From positions 186,001 to 250,000 of the forward strand of contig NZ_CP046703.1 in assembly GCF_009873495.1 (NCBI RefSeq): a DNA stretch of 64,000 nt, read 5' to 3'. Both the position numbers and the translations under genes were made by a program. This DNA is from Nostoc sp. ATCC 53789. Lineage in GTDB: Bacteria > Cyanobacteriota > Cyanobacteriia > Cyanobacteriales > Nostocaceae. How positions within the stretch are numbered: position 1 is the stretch's first letter; each line of letters opens with the position of its first letter. Shown piece by piece: positions 9,769-18,859 of the stretch. The notes under the pieces were generated by a model. The model was not told the origin of the DNA. It saw only the letters and a list, made by a program, of their open reading frames with translations, and did not search any database.

Positions 9769-10062
9769 ATACAAATTAAAAATTTAGATGATTTCAGTAA
9801 TTTACTAGATTTTTATCAATCCATCACCTGACAGTTTAATAACATCCATCTTTGGGATGCTCTTTCTCTAGATTAAGTATTAACTTCCTATAGATAGAGC
9901 CACTTGTCCGATCTCAGAGGTTATTCTGGCATTAACCAACAGTTGGGTAATAAATAAAACTCAATATTTATCAGCAACATAGATTTTTAAACTCATTAAA
10001 ACCTCTTTCTCTTACAACGTTTTAGTTTGTCAATATCATATCGAGGAGTGAAATCAATAGTT

Positions 10063-10815
10063 ATGTCTATTCCCAATGAACGCGAAAGCAAAAACAGTGA
10101 AATTAAGCAAGAATCTTACACTGATACTAATGGTAATATTCACACTGACTTGACGCGAACTACAGAAACAGTCAAGAACAGTACACCTAATCCCAACTCT
10201 TACACTAACGGTTACGTACAAGGTCGAAATACCGAGCGTAGCTACCAGCAAACCGATTTAGCCGAGCGTGACAATGAAAATGCTAGCCGTGGTTTGCTGT
10301 TGGGTATTATTGTTACTTCTGTAGTCAGTTTGATTATAGGTGGGGTATGGTACTTCAACCAACGTAATAACGCTGCGGTTGACACTACTGTGCCGGTCGT
10401 GGTTCCTGTACCGAGTAATAGTAGTCCAACTCCTCAACCACAAACGAAGATAATCGAAAGAATTAGAGAAGTACCTGTTCCTGTCCCTGTTCCACAACAG
10501 CAGGTTACACCTCAATCTGCACCTCGCCAACCGGATATTAACATTACTATTCCACCCCAACAGTCTGCGGCAGAAAAATCACCTTCTGTAACTCAGCCAG
10601 CCCCGAAAGCAACACAAAGTCCGGCGACGAGTCCAACTACTAATACTCCTACTTCGCAGAATGAGGGTGGTACTTCTACTAATACCGCTACTCCAGGTAC
10701 AAAAGTTGATACCCCTAAAACCACTTCACCTCAAGGAGTAGACCAGTCAAACAGTACATCTAATAATGGTTCTTCTACCACAAATGATGCTACAACAGGC
10801 GGTTCTGCTCAATAA
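10063..10815 (+). CDS. Membrane-anchored low-complexity protein, function unknown
   Basis: A 250-residue protein starting at the ATG at 10063. AGGAG lies about 14 bp upstream, slightly far, and an in-frame GTG at 10048 is less likely. Residues 1-75 are polar. A single hydrophobic segment (GLLLGIIVTSVVSLIIGGVW) follows at about 77-98. The rest is low complexity, with Pro/Val/Gln runs (REVPVPVPVPQQQ) and a Ser/Thr/Asn/Gly-rich tail. The layout suggests a cytoplasmic N-terminus, one span and an extended periplasmic tail. I do not recognise a family and no enzyme motif is visible. Confidence 0.75.
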   Translation: MSIPNERESKNSEIKQESYTDTNGNIHTDLTRTTETVKNSTPNPNSYTNGYVQGRNTERSYQQTDLAERDNENASRGLLLGIIVTSVVSLIIGGVWYFNQRNNAAVDTTVPVVVPVPSNSSPTPQPQTKIIERIREVPVPVPVPQQQVTPQSAPRQPDINITIPPQQSAAEKSPSVTQPAPKATQSPATSPTTNTPTSQNEGGTSTNTATPGTKVDTPKTTSPQGVDQSNSTSNNGSSTTNDATTGGSAQ

Positions 10816-11402
10816 CGGCTTCTGAACTTATAGCCCACTTGATAATGCTGACATTAACGCCAACATCTAATCAAGTGGGAATATTTTTAAGAAAGATTTC
10901 GGAATTGTTGCGATAAATTAATGGTGTTCAAGTTTGGTAAACGTATCTTGTAGCTAAACAAACACGATGCTAGATTAAGAGCAGGGTACAAACAGGTTAA
11001 AAGTTAAGAAAAACTTTCAAGTTAGAGCCTGTACCTCCTGCTCTAATGTTCTTGTGATCGCTCTGAAGTTGTGACATCCATTGAATGTGTTTTGGTTTAA
11101 GTTCAATGAGTTCTTTTGGAGGTTTGAAAACGCACTGCCAGAAAATGCCTGCCTAGTTAGAATGTTAGGATGTGCAATTCTGAGTATAGCGATCGCAAAT
11201 ACTGTCCACCTTAGTTGAGTTACTTAGTTCTGAATTCTCTAATCTTCAAGAAACCGCCCCAAGCTGCTGATATTTATCCATCGTAGCTTCCGGCGGTTTC
11301 TGCTTTGAGTGTTATGTATTTTTGTCCTTTGTCATTTGTCCTTTGTTATTTATCTCTTTTTTTAGGAGAGGGTTATTTAGACCAATGACCAATGACCAAT
11401 GA
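10816..11402. other. Intergenic region with two fold-back elements and heptamer repeats
   Basis: No convincing coding frame in 587 bp. Two hairpins stand out. At 10979-11043, GAGCAGG and CCTGCTC enclose an inner AAAGTT/AACTTT stem. At 11250-11300, GAAACCGCC pairs with GGCGGTTTC and an inner AAGCT pairs with AGCTT. From about 11325 to 11412 the DNA is heptamer-type repeat (TTTGTCC/TTTGTCA, then CAATGAC units), ending at the stop codon of the minus-strand metallophosphoesterase. Confidence 0.6.
11250..11300. other. Strong hairpin, possible terminator or small RNA 3' end
   Basis: GAAACCGCC (11250-11258) pairs with GGCGGTTTC (11292-11300); inside, AAGCT (11261-11265) pairs with AGCTT (11285-11289). 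It is GC-rich relative to its surroundings. The downstream plus-strand sequence is only modestly T-rich. It may end the transcript of the 10063-10815 gene or belong to an unannotated RNA. Confidence 0.45.
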
Positions 11403-12236
11403 CTAATGACTAACTAACGTAATTACAGTCACTTCTGGCGGACAAAATAAACGTCCTGGTTTATAAGTTCCTAAACCCCGGTTGACATATAGTTGATTTT
11501 CTTGCACCTTGTGAAACCCTTGCGCCCACTCCCAATATCGCACGACTTTAGAACAGTCTCCTAGTAAAAATGTTACCCAACACCTTAATTTTTTGGGAAT
11601 TTTTTTGAGTAGCTTTTTATAATAGAATACTAAAGGCCCAATGCCAGGGATTACGATGTGACCGCCGTGGGTATGACCCGATAGTTGCAAATCTACACGC
11701 CATTGTTGCAGTATCTTGGCTGTATCTGGGTTATGGGATAAAACGATGCGGGGTGTAACAGAGTCTAGTTGATTCATCACAGGTGCAGGGTAGAATTCCC
11801 GTGACCAATAATCAGCTAGTCCTACAAATGGTAATTCTTTTCCTAGTGGATAGGCGATTTCATTCCAAAGCACATGCACCCCAATGCTAGTTAACGCCTG
11901 TGTAACTTCTGCTTTTGAATGACTGTAGTAGATATCATGATTACCCAGTACAGCGTAGATACCACAGCGACTTTGCAAATGTTTGAGTCTATGCACCAAT
12001 TGGTGAATCGGTGTCGGATCATCAGTTACATAGTCACCAGTTAATAGAATCAAATCCGGTTCAGCTTCGTTAGTAAGTGCGATCGCGTTTTCTAACATAT
12101 CTTCCGACAAGCGCAAACCATCGTAGTGAAAATCTGACAACTGCACTAGCGTTGTACCTTGTAAAGATGCTGGAAGTTCCGCAATCTTAACCGTGATTTT
12201 ATCTACTCTTAAATGTCCCGTAAACAACCAATGCAT
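11403..12236 (-). CDS. Calcineurin-like metallophosphoesterase (YkuE-like), paralogue B
   Basis: A 277-residue metallophosphoesterase with the complete two-metal motif set: QLSDFHYD (D-x-H), GDYVTDD, GNHDIYY, LSHNPD and LSGHTHGG. The start is set at the ATG at 12236, because the paralogue upstream begins with the matching MHWL; a start seven residues earlier is also open. YkuE-type members are often linked to cell-envelope or phospholipid metabolism; the substrate here is not known. It is about 80% identical by eye to the gene at 12455-13285. The two are on the same strand with a 218-bp gap, so this is a tandem duplication. The short N-terminal hydrophobic stretch is weak for a signal peptide. 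Confidence 0.88.
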   Translation of the reverse strand: MHWLFTGHLRVDKITVKIAELPASLQGTTLVQLSDFHYDGLRLSEDMLENAIALTNEAEPDLILLTGDYVTDDPTPIHQLVHRLKHLQSRCGIYAVLGNHDIYYSHSKAEVTQALTSIGVHVLWNEIAYPLGKELPFVGLADYWSREFYPAPVMNQLDSVTPRIVLSHNPDTAKILQQWRVDLQLSGHTHGGHIVIPGIGPLVFYYKKLLKKIPKKLRCWVTFLLGDCSKVVRYWEWAQGFHKVQENQLYVNRGLGTYKPGRLFCPPEVTVITLVSH

Positions 12237-12454
12237 AAGGCAACCGATACTCCTCATACCAGCGCTTACAGCTTACCAAATATCAAAATGTAACTTGAGA
12301 AACTGCAATAATTTATGTCACATACTCAAGATAAAATTAACGAATTGATTTAAATCCTGAGACTAAACTAAGCAGGACTCACTCAAATCTACAGGTACTT
12401 ATTAGCCAGAATACCTGCTGTGATTCAGTTGTGGAATTTAGAAATTTGGATTAC

Positions 12455-13285
12455 TTACTCACCCTGTAGCGTGATTATAGTAACTTCTGGGCGGCAAAAT
12501 AAGCGTCCTGGGAGGTAAGTTCCCAAACCACGATTGACATATAGCTGATTTTTTCCCAGCTGATGGAAACCCTGTGCCCATTCCCAATGTCTGACTACAG
12601 AAACATTTTCTTGCAACAATGGAAATCGACGCTGCACTTTTTTAGGTATTTTTTTTGCAAGCTTTTCGTAAAAAAACATTGCAGGGCCAATTCCGGGAAT
12701 CACGATTTGACCACCGTGAGTATGACCAGATAATTGTAAGTCAACTCGCCATGCTTGTAGTATCTCCGCAGTATCTGGGTTGTGGGATAAAACGATGCGT
12801 GGAGTGTCGGGATTTAGTTGATTCATCACAGGTGCAGGGTAGAATTCCCGTGACCAATAATCAGCTAGTCCTACCAATGGTAATTCTTGTCCTAGTGGAT
12901 AGGCTATTTCGTTCCAAAGGACGTGGATTCCAATGCTAGTAAAGGCATCGGTAACTTCTGTTTTTGCGTTTTTGTAATGTATATCGTGATTGCCAAGAAT
13001 AGCATAGATACCACTGTGACTTTGCAGATGTTTGAGTCTAAGTATCAGTTGGTGAACCGGTGTCGGATCGTCAGTTATGTAGTCACCAGTTAATAAAATT
13101 AAATCTGGTTTAGCTTCATTAGTAACTGCGATCGCTTTTTCTAGCATCTCTTCCGACAGCCGCAAACCATCGTAGTGAAAATCTGACAACTGCACCAGCT
13201 TCTTACCTTGTAATGATGCAGGCAACCCTACAATCTTAACCGTCAATTCTTCTCTACTCAACGGCCCAGATAATAACCAGTGCAT
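12455..13285 (-). CDS. Calcineurin-like metallophosphoesterase (YkuE-like), paralogue A
   Basis: A 276-residue metallophosphoesterase carrying QLSDFHYD, GDYITDD, GNHDIHY, LSHNPD and LSGHTHGG, so all metal ligands are present and activity is expected. It is the upstream member of a tandem pair with the gene at 11403-12236. The copies are most alike in the catalytic core and differ most near residues 210-240 (KKIPKKVQRRFPLLQENVSV here), a surface region that could set substrate choice. Each has its own leader, so they may be transcribed separately. Family assignment is firm; substrate unknown. Confidence 0.9.
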   Translation of the reverse strand: MHWLLSGPLSREELTVKIVGLPASLQGKKLVQLSDFHYDGLRLSEEMLEKAIAVTNEAKPDLILLTGDYITDDPTPVHQLILRLKHLQSHSGIYAILGNHDIHYKNAKTEVTDAFTSIGIHVLWNEIAYPLGQELPLVGLADYWSREFYPAPVMNQLNPDTPRIVLSHNPDTAEILQAWRVDLQLSGHTHGGQIVIPGIGPAMFFYEKLAKKIPKKVQRRFPLLQENVSVVRHWEWAQGFHQLGKNQLYVNRGLGTYLPGRLFCRPEVTIITLQGE

Positions 13286-13540
13286 AAGACGTTCAATAAA
13301 CTCTAATCATAGCGCTTACAGCTTAACGAAACATCATCGTTTTGTGTGTAGTGACCAGTGCAACTTATTGAAAATTTCATAAAATCTGTAGATTTGAACG
13401 TATTTATACTTATTTAAATCAAAAATCAATTTACTAACCAATTTTTGTCAAAAATACTACTTTTTTTAGATTGTAAGTGCGTAGATTTAGCTCATCGTAC
13501 CTCTATGGGTAGCTACGCATCTACACACCTAGGCAACCTA

Positions 13541-15223
13541 CTACTGTAAACGCCAAACTTCTTTTAGCTGATGAATTAGCTGTTGCTGCCGCTTGTTGAT
13601 AACTTCAGGTGTCCATTCTTTTTCCATTAACACTTGTGTCGTTAGCGCAAAATTACAAATGCCTGATTTTGTTGTGAAATACTTCTGCTTTTTCAGGTCA
13701 AAGTCATAGTTTTGCGCTTGAGCGTTTTTCGAGGAAGAGAGTAAAACTAAATTTCCCATACGATGGACATATTTATCACGTTCTTCCTGGCTAGGAAATG
13801 ATTGTACCCACATACTATCAGAAGTTGGATTTTGAGGTAGTACATGCTCAACACTAATATTACAGAAGTTATATGAAGCTTTTCCTTCTGAGAGTGCAGC
13901 ATCTAAACGTAGTAAAACATAAAGTCGAATTTTTCTAATTAAATAAAGGTCATCATTTAGGATTTTGATAATATGTGCCTGTTCTTCAGGTTTCAGTTGC
14001 AGAGGTGAATCAGGTACGTACAAATCTTCTCCAATCTCGATAGCATATAGTAATTTGCCGTAACGTTCTATGCGCTCATTAATATTATTCCGTTGAATCA
14101 TTAGACCTGAAGCTAGGCGATCTAAATCTGTGAAAAACCGTAATAACAATTCAGGATTGCTGTAATGGCGAGAGAGATATAAAATAGCTGGAGGTATCCA
14201 GTCAGAATTATCAATCAAGTGTAACCATCTAAACTTTTGATTTACTTCTTCTCCTAAAATATCACTGTGATAGGCTAGATTATTAATTTCATAAAAAGCC
14301 TCAGCATAAGGAATTAGTATTTTATCAATTAACTGTTGAGGTTCATTAATTGGTTTAATGTCATTCAGGAATTCCTTAAGTATACTTTCACGCGGCTTGG
14401 ATCTTACGTGAATCATTCTGATGTGAGAAAATAGGCTCTTGAATATATCGCGTCCTAGTTTCTCTTCCATTTCTTCCCACTTAGTACTGTATTTTTCCTG
14501 TTGCTCAAGGGAAATCTTACCGATAATTTCTGCTTTCAAAATATCAGCATGAGACAGATCCATCCCTCGATTATTGATGACAGAAAATATTCTGTATGCA
14601 GAGTCAATATCTGGAGTAGCAACTACTACTAAAAAACATCTTTTAATGATAAATTGAGTAAGCCGTAGAAGCTGATTATTAGTAAAGCTTTGTAAGCGAT
14701 TTACAAACAATAATGTATTTTCTTTGAAATTTTTACGACTATCTGATAGTTTAGCTGCATGTAAATTTTTCAGCTTATCAATACCACCTTCATCCTGAAT
14801 ATATTCCTTGAAAAACTGTGCATCTCGCTCACGCACAGTCAAACGATAAACGTTATCATTAGGATCAAAATCATCTTCTTGATAAAGATATTTTGTTAGT
14901 ATATGTATGTTTTCTTTGGAAACTGATGCCCGTAAAGCAGCCAGCAATACAGTAAGTGTAGTCAAACGCTGTTGACCATCCACAACTTGGGCATCTGGTT
15001 TATCTCCTTTGATGAGTACAATATTTCCTAAAAAATACGGGTTTATATCATCAATTTTATTGTCACTATCTCCCAACGCAGTGACCAAATCTTCAAGCAG
15101 TTCTCCTGCTTGCTCCGTTGTCCAGGCATAGGGGCGCTGATATAAAGGAATAGTGAAGATAAAATCGTTGCTAAATATTTTAGAGATAGGATAATCATTA
15201 GCCTGAAGTTTAACCGCGCTCAT
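13541..15223 (-). CDS. DUF262/DUF1524 protein, GmrSD-type nuclease-like
   Basis: A 560-residue protein. The N-terminal DUF262 (ParB/sulfiredoxin-like fold) shows IPLYQRPYAWT near residue 25 and DAQVVDGQQRLTTLT near 75-90; the DGQQR loop binds and hydrolyses nucleotide in GmrS-type proteins. A long helical middle follows (INNRGMDLSHADILKAEII near 215-230). The C-terminal DUF1524 region has EHVLPQNPTSDSMW, then GNLVLLSSSKNAQAQNYDF, the His-Me/HNH-type nuclease signature. Relatives include GmrSD type IV restriction enzymes and BrxU, which cut modified phage DNA. No methylase or restriction partner lies beside it, so it would act alone. A defence role is an inference from the family. Confidence 0.85.
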   Translation of the reverse strand: MSAVKLQANDYPISKIFSNDFIFTIPLYQRPYAWTTEQAGELLEDLVTALGDSDNKIDDINPYFLGNIVLIKGDKPDAQVVDGQQRLTTLTVLLAALRASVSKENIHILTKYLYQEDDFDPNDNVYRLTVRERDAQFFKEYIQDEGGIDKLKNLHAAKLSDSRKNFKENTLLFVNRLQSFTNNQLLRLTQFIIKRCFLVVVATPDIDSAYRIFSVINNRGMDLSHADILKAEIIGKISLEQQEKYSTKWEEMEEKLGRDIFKSLFSHIRMIHVRSKPRESILKEFLNDIKPINEPQQLIDKILIPYAEAFYEINNLAYHSDILGEEVNQKFRWLHLIDNSDWIPPAILYLSRHYSNPELLLRFFTDLDRLASGLMIQRNNINERIERYGKLLYAIEIGEDLYVPDSPLQLKPEEQAHIIKILNDDLYLIRKIRLYVLLRLDAALSEGKASYNFCNISVEHVLPQNPTSDSMWVQSFPSQEERDKYVHRMGNLVLLSSSKNAQAQNYDFDLKKQKYFTTKSGICNFALTTQVLMEKEWTPEVINKRQQQLIHQLKEVWRLQ

Positions 15224-15632
15224 ATATACCTGCTTTAGTAGTTTTAGTAGATTGCACTTTGACTAAACTTAGTTTTCCCACTAAAAACAGTAATATTTGA
15301 ATGCATATAATTTTTTTATAGAACCTGGATATATCAAAAAAACAAACAAAATGATGTCAAAGCCTATCTGCATATAGATTTGAGGCTATTTTATAGGTGT
15401 TTGTTTTTTGTCTCAGTCCCACTAATCGGGTGACGGGGATTAGTGGCGTAAAAGCATTACGCTAATAGCAGTTTCTCATGGGCGAAACCTGCCTCTTGTG
15501 CGGATTGCTTCACCGTAATGCACTGGCTCGCCTGCAAAACAGCATATTTTTTGAATGGCAAGTCTCTAATATGCGATGCTAACAGCGATCGCACACCATT
15601 AAAATCCTACAAATTTTGATTGATCAAAAGTT
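15224..15632. other. Intergenic region with a multi-stem RNA-like fold
   Basis: No coding frame is supported. The centre, 15419-15532, carries several mutually consistent inverted repeats (CCACTAATC/GATTAGTGG; GCATTACG/CGTAATGC enclosing GCAGTTTC/GAAACCTGC), listed separately as a candidate structured RNA. The remainder is AT-rich and includes the promoter side of the DUF262 gene. Confidence 0.5.
15411..15560. ncRNA. Candidate structured RNA, strand undecided
   Basis: A perfect 9-bp hairpin CCACTAATC (15419-15427)/GATTAGTGG (15438-15446) is followed by a long-range stem GCATTACG (15454-15461)/CGTAATGC (15514-15521). The long stem encloses GCAGTTTC (15468-15475)/GAAACCTGC (15484-15492) with one bulge. 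GGCGA (15481-15485) can alternatively pair with TCGCC (15528-15532). Pairing density is far above the AT-rich flanks. It does not match tmRNA, RNase P, SRP or cobalamin riboswitch consensus as I know them. A dispersed palindromic repeat is the main alternative. Confidence 0.35.
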
Positions 15633-15675
15633 AAAAAATAGCACCAGCCTGTGATTAGGCTAGCGCTATTTTTTT
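15633..15675 (-). terminator. Terminator of the GlsB-like gene (bidirectional form)
   Basis: AAAAAATAGC (15633-15642) and GCTATTTTTT form an outer stem; AGCCT/AGGCT form the inner stem. A/T tracts on both sides would let it work in both directions. It lies about 65 bp beyond the stop of the minus-strand gene at 15742-16014. Confidence 0.65.
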
Positions 15676-15741
15676 GATTTAATTCACGATAGTTAAATAA
15701 ATTTGCTAAATTACCTTCAGTTATTGTCAGCAATTATGCTT

Positions 15742-16014
15742 TTATACCGCGCTGCGATTTGTTAATAAATTCCAGAGGAAAACTGCAACAATTGCACCAA
15801 GAACTGCTACTGCAATACCAGGAATGCTGAGAGTCGGTGCTGCTAAACTTAACGTCCCTGTACTGAAAAAGACTCCAAGACTACCACCAACAAAAGCGCC
15901 GATGATTCCTAATAAGATTGTTCCTAGAATACCGCCACCTTGATGACCGGGGTAGATAGCTTTAGCGATCGCACCAGCAATTAGACCTAAAACAATCCAA
16001 GCAAGAATATTCAT
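15742..16014 (-). CDS. GlsB/YeaQ/YmgE-family small membrane protein
   Basis: A 90-residue hydrophobic protein starting at the ATG at 16014 (MNILAWIVLGLIAGAIAKAI), the usual start for this family; the frame is open further upstream without coding character. The signature AGAIAKAIYPGHQGGG is followed by glycine-rich helices (ILGTILLGIIGAFVGG) and a last span (VAVLGAIVAVFLWNLL), giving three spans. Members are stress-induced, transglycosylase-associated-type proteins of the inner membrane with poorly known function. It is a single-gene unit with its own terminator. Confidence 0.9.
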   Translation of the reverse strand: MNILAWIVLGLIAGAIAKAIYPGHQGGGILGTILLGIIGAFVGGSLGVFFSTGTLSLAAPTLSIPGIAVAVLGAIVAVFLWNLLTNRSAV

Positions 16015-16685
16015 TGTTATTAATTCGGTAAAGGTTTTTTTACTCAACGAATACATATTATCAATCTTGCTCTTTTGAATCCATCTACCATCAGAATCAA
16101 TCATTAATATCCATAAGGAATAGTTTAATCGCAACTACGCTTTATTTCTATATACCGCCCCAACAGGTAGATAATCACTTAAAAAATATCAATTAAAAAA
16201 AGCTCCTAATAGGTCTTTAATTAGGAGCCGATCAAACTATTGCTTGGTTATTGCAGTATATGGCTTTTTAATTAGCTCTCTCCTCTACTAGAAGAATTAA
16301 GCTGAGTTTTCAAAGACTGTCTCTAAAGTAATGTAAAGGAGCAAAATCAGGCAATTTCTACTACAAGCGTAGTTTTAGCAACTTTATTACCAGCATTCCA
16401 CACTGGGCATCACCAGGATACCCGTAACATCGCATCTTTTCGGGATGGGGGCTTTAAATATCGGTTAGGACTTACGGATGAGTTACGGAAGACCAAAAGC
16501 ATAGCGTCGAACAAGTTGGACATTGCCTACCCAAAGGAAAGGGACTGCCTTTTCGTTGTCGCATCTGGCGCGACACAGAGGAATAAGAGTGCAAAAATGT
16601 CACTAACATTATGAAGCAATCTAGAAAAACTTAGACTATTTTTTGATACTATTTAAGACCGGACTCTTGAAATATTAATTTACGT
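16015..16685. other. Long leader/intergenic region upstream of leuC
   Basis: About 670 bp without a supported gene. It holds a minus-strand terminator at 16195-16228 and, at about 16380-16590, a stretch whose minus strand gives short broken frames (KAVPFLWVGNVQLVRRYAFG then stops). That pattern fits a decayed or repeated intergenic element, not a gene. The leuC promoter should lie in 16590-16680. I see no clear riboswitch or leader peptide rich in leucine codons. Confidence 0.5.
16195..16228 (-). terminator. Rho-independent terminator facing away from leuC
   Basis: GCTCCTAAT (16202-16210) pairs with ATTAGGAGC (16220-16228). In the minus direction the stem is followed by a run of seven T. No minus-strand gene is annotated between here and leuC, so the transcript it would end is unknown. 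Confidence 0.7.
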
Positions 16686-18089
16686 ATGAGCAAAGGTACC
16701 CTGTTTGATAAAGTTTGGGACTTACACACCGTTGGTACACTTCCCTCTGGGCTGACGCAACTATTTATCGGGCTTCACCTAATTCATGAAGTCACCAGTC
16801 CCCAGGCCTTTGCTATGTTACGCGAGAGGGGTCTAAAAGTACTGTTTCCAGAGCGGACTGTTGCCACAGTTGATCATATTGTGCCGACAGAAAATCAGGC
16901 GCGTCCTTTTGTTGATAGTTTGGCAGAAGAGATGATTCAGGCGCTCGAAAATAACTGCCAAGAAAATAACATAACTTTTTACAACATCGGTTCTGGTAGT
17001 CAGGGTATAGTTCATGTCATCGCTCCAGAACTGGGACTGACTCAACCAGGAATGACGATCGCTTGTGGAGATAGCCACACTTCCAGTCATGGGGCATTTG
17101 GTGCGATCGCATTTGGCATTGGTACTAGTCAAGTCCGGGATGTTCTCGCTTCCCAAACCCTCGCCCTCTCAAAACTCAAAGTCCGCAAAATTGAAGTTAA
17201 CGGCAACCTGAACCCAGGAGTTTACGCCAAAGATGTCATCCTGCATATCATCCGCACCCTTGGCGTTAAAGGTGGTGTGGGCTATGGCTACGAATTTGCA
17301 GGTACGACATTTGAACAAATGAATATGGAAGAGAGGATGACTGTCTGCAATATGGCGATCGAAGGCGGTGCTAGATGCGGCTATGTCAATCCCGATCAAG
17401 TCACCTACGATTACCTCAAAGGCAGAGATTTTGCTCCCAAAAATGCAGATTGGGATAAAGCAGTGGCTTGGTGGGATTCCATCAAGAGCGATGCTGATGC
17501 CCAGTACGATGATGTAGTGGTATTCGACGCTGCGGAAATTTCTCCTACCGTCACCTGGGGGATTACTCCTGGTCAAGGTATCGGTGTCAACCAGTTAGTG
17601 CCTCAACCAGAAGAATTGCTCGAAGAAGACCGATTTATTGCCGAAGAAGCTTACCGCTACATGGATTTATATCCTGGTCAACCCATCAAGGGCACTAAAA
17701 TAGATGTCTGCTTTATTGGTAGTTGCACCAACGGCAGAATTAGTGATTTACGGGAAGCGGCGAAAATCGCCAAAGGTCGCCATGTTGCAGAGGGAATAAA
17801 AGCCTTTGTTGTCCCCGGTTCTGAAAGGGTGAAGCAAGAGGCGGAAACTGAAGGACTGGATAAAATCTTTCAGGAAGCTGGATTTGAATGGCGTGAACCG
17901 GGATGTTCTATGTGCCTAGCCATGAACCCCGATAAGCTACAAGGAAGACAAATCAGTGCTTCCTCATCTAACCGCAACTTTAAAGGCAGACAAGGTTCCT
18001 CTTCTGGTCGGACATTGTTAATGAGTCCGGCGATGGTTGCCACAGCTGCGATTAAAGGCGAAGTCTCTGATGTGCGCGAGTTGCTGTAA
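16686..18089 (+). CDS. leuC: 3-isopropylmalate dehydratase large subunit
   Basis: A 467-residue LeuC of normal length. With LeuD it isomerises 2-isopropylmalate to 3-isopropylmalate in leucine synthesis. The aconitase-type [4Fe-4S] ligands are present: Cys347 in IGSCTNGR, then Cys407 and Cys410 in EPGCSMC. The [19 protein letters not shown] block at 128-146 is the family substrate-binding region. leuD follows 88 bp downstream on the same strand, separated by heptamer repeats (TCATTTG/TCATTGG), so co-transcription is likely. Cytoplasmic and oxygen-sensitive by family. Confidence 0.97.
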   Translation: MSKGTLFDKVWDLHTVGTLPSGLTQLFIGLHLIHEVTSPQAFAMLRERGLKVLFPERTVATVDHIVPTENQARPFVDSLAEEMIQALENNCQENNITFYNIGSGSQGIVHVIAPELGLTQPGMTIACGDSHTSSHGAFGAIAFGIGTSQVRDVLASQTLALSKLKVRKIEVNGNLNPGVYAKDVILHIIRTLGVKGGVGYGYEFAGTTFEQMNMEERMTVCNMAIEGGARCGYVNPDQVTYDYLKGRDFAPKNADWDKAVAWWDSIKSDADAQYDDVVVFDAAEISPTVTWGITPGQGIGVNQLVPQPEELLEEDRFIAEEAYRYMDLYPGQPIKGTKIDVCFIGSCTNGRISDLREAAKIAKGRHVAEGIKAFVVPGSERVKQEAETEGLDKIFQEAGFEWREPGCSMCLAMNPDKLQGRQISASSSNRNFKGRQGSSSGRTLLMSPAMVATAAIKGEVSDVRELL

Positions 18090-18177
18090 TTTTTTGGTCA
18101 TTTGTCATTGGTCATTGGTCATTTGTCATTTGTAGAAATTAATAGGCTGTCATTGAAATGATAGGTAAATAAAGTTT

Positions 18178-18786
18178 ATGGTGAGTGAAGTTAAAACAGT
18201 TTCAGGGCGCGGTATACCTTTGGTGGGCAATGATATAGATACCGATCGCATTATTCCCGCGCGATATTTAAAAGCCGTTACCTTTGATGGGTTAGGCGAA
18301 GGTGCGTTTATTGATGACCGGACAGCACTTAAAGGTGAACATCCCTTTGACCAACCGCAATATCAAGGCGCGAATATTTTAATAGTCAACCGTAACTTTG
18401 GCTGTGGTTCATCACGGGAACACGCACCCCAAGCGATCGCAAAATGGGGAATCCAAGCTTTAATAGGTGAAAGCTTCGCAGAAATCTTTTTCGGTAACTG
18501 TGTGGCAATGGGTATACCTTGTCTGACAGCCGACGCTGCTACTGTTAAACAACTGCAAGAGTTAGTAGCTGCCAATCCTCAAGCCGCCGTGACAGTAAAT
18601 CTGGAAACTTTGCAAGTGCAAATTGATGATTATACTGCCCCAGTTGCGATCGGTGAAGGTACAAGAAGCACATTTATTTCTGGGACTTGGGATGCTTGCG
18701 GTCAGTTGGTGGCGAATGCTAGCCAAGTTCGGACAACAGCTGCAAGATTACCCTACATAGGTTGGGGCAATATAGCCGCAAGTTAG
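18178..18786 (+). CDS. leuD: 3-isopropylmalate dehydratase small subunit
   Basis: A 202-residue LeuD, the swivel subunit that pairs with LeuC. Family blocks are [16 protein letters not shown] near residue 15-30 and [14 protein letters not shown] near 75-88, the latter contacting substrate. Its length fits the LeuD-1 type. A perfect 16-bp hairpin right after the stop is probably the leuCD terminator. The start ATG at 18178 has weak purine content upstream; no better in-frame start is seen. Confidence 0.96.
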   Translation: MVSEVKTVSGRGIPLVGNDIDTDRIIPARYLKAVTFDGLGEGAFIDDRTALKGEHPFDQPQYQGANILIVNRNFGCGSSREHAPQAIAKWGIQALIGESFAEIFFGNCVAMGIPCLTADAATVKQLQELVAANPQAAVTVNLETLQVQIDDYTAPVAIGEGTRSTFISGTWDACGQLVANASQVRTTAARLPYIGWGNIAAS

Positions 18787-18788
18787 TT

Positions 18789-18827
18789 TTTTCTCATTCC
18801 CTGCCTGACAAGCAGGGAATGAGAAAA
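18789..18827 (+). terminator. leuCD terminator hairpin
   Basis: TTTTCTCATTCCCTGC (18789-18804) pairs perfectly with GCAGGGAATGAGAAAA (18812-18827) around a 7-nt loop, directly after the leuD stop. The A/T flanks allow termination from either side. Confidence 0.75.
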
Positions 18828-18859
18828 TGGCAAAAATTTTATAACCACTCGTTGAAAAA

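Noticed and set aside
15411..15560. Cobalamin riboswitch, tmRNA or 6S RNA as identity of the fold
   Set aside because: Partial likeness (CGGTGAAG on the minus strand) but the other conserved parts of those RNAs are missing.
16380..16590. Possible minus-strand gene in the leuC leader
   Set aside because: Short protein-like pieces are broken by stops within 25 codons each; more likely repeat or remnant DNA.
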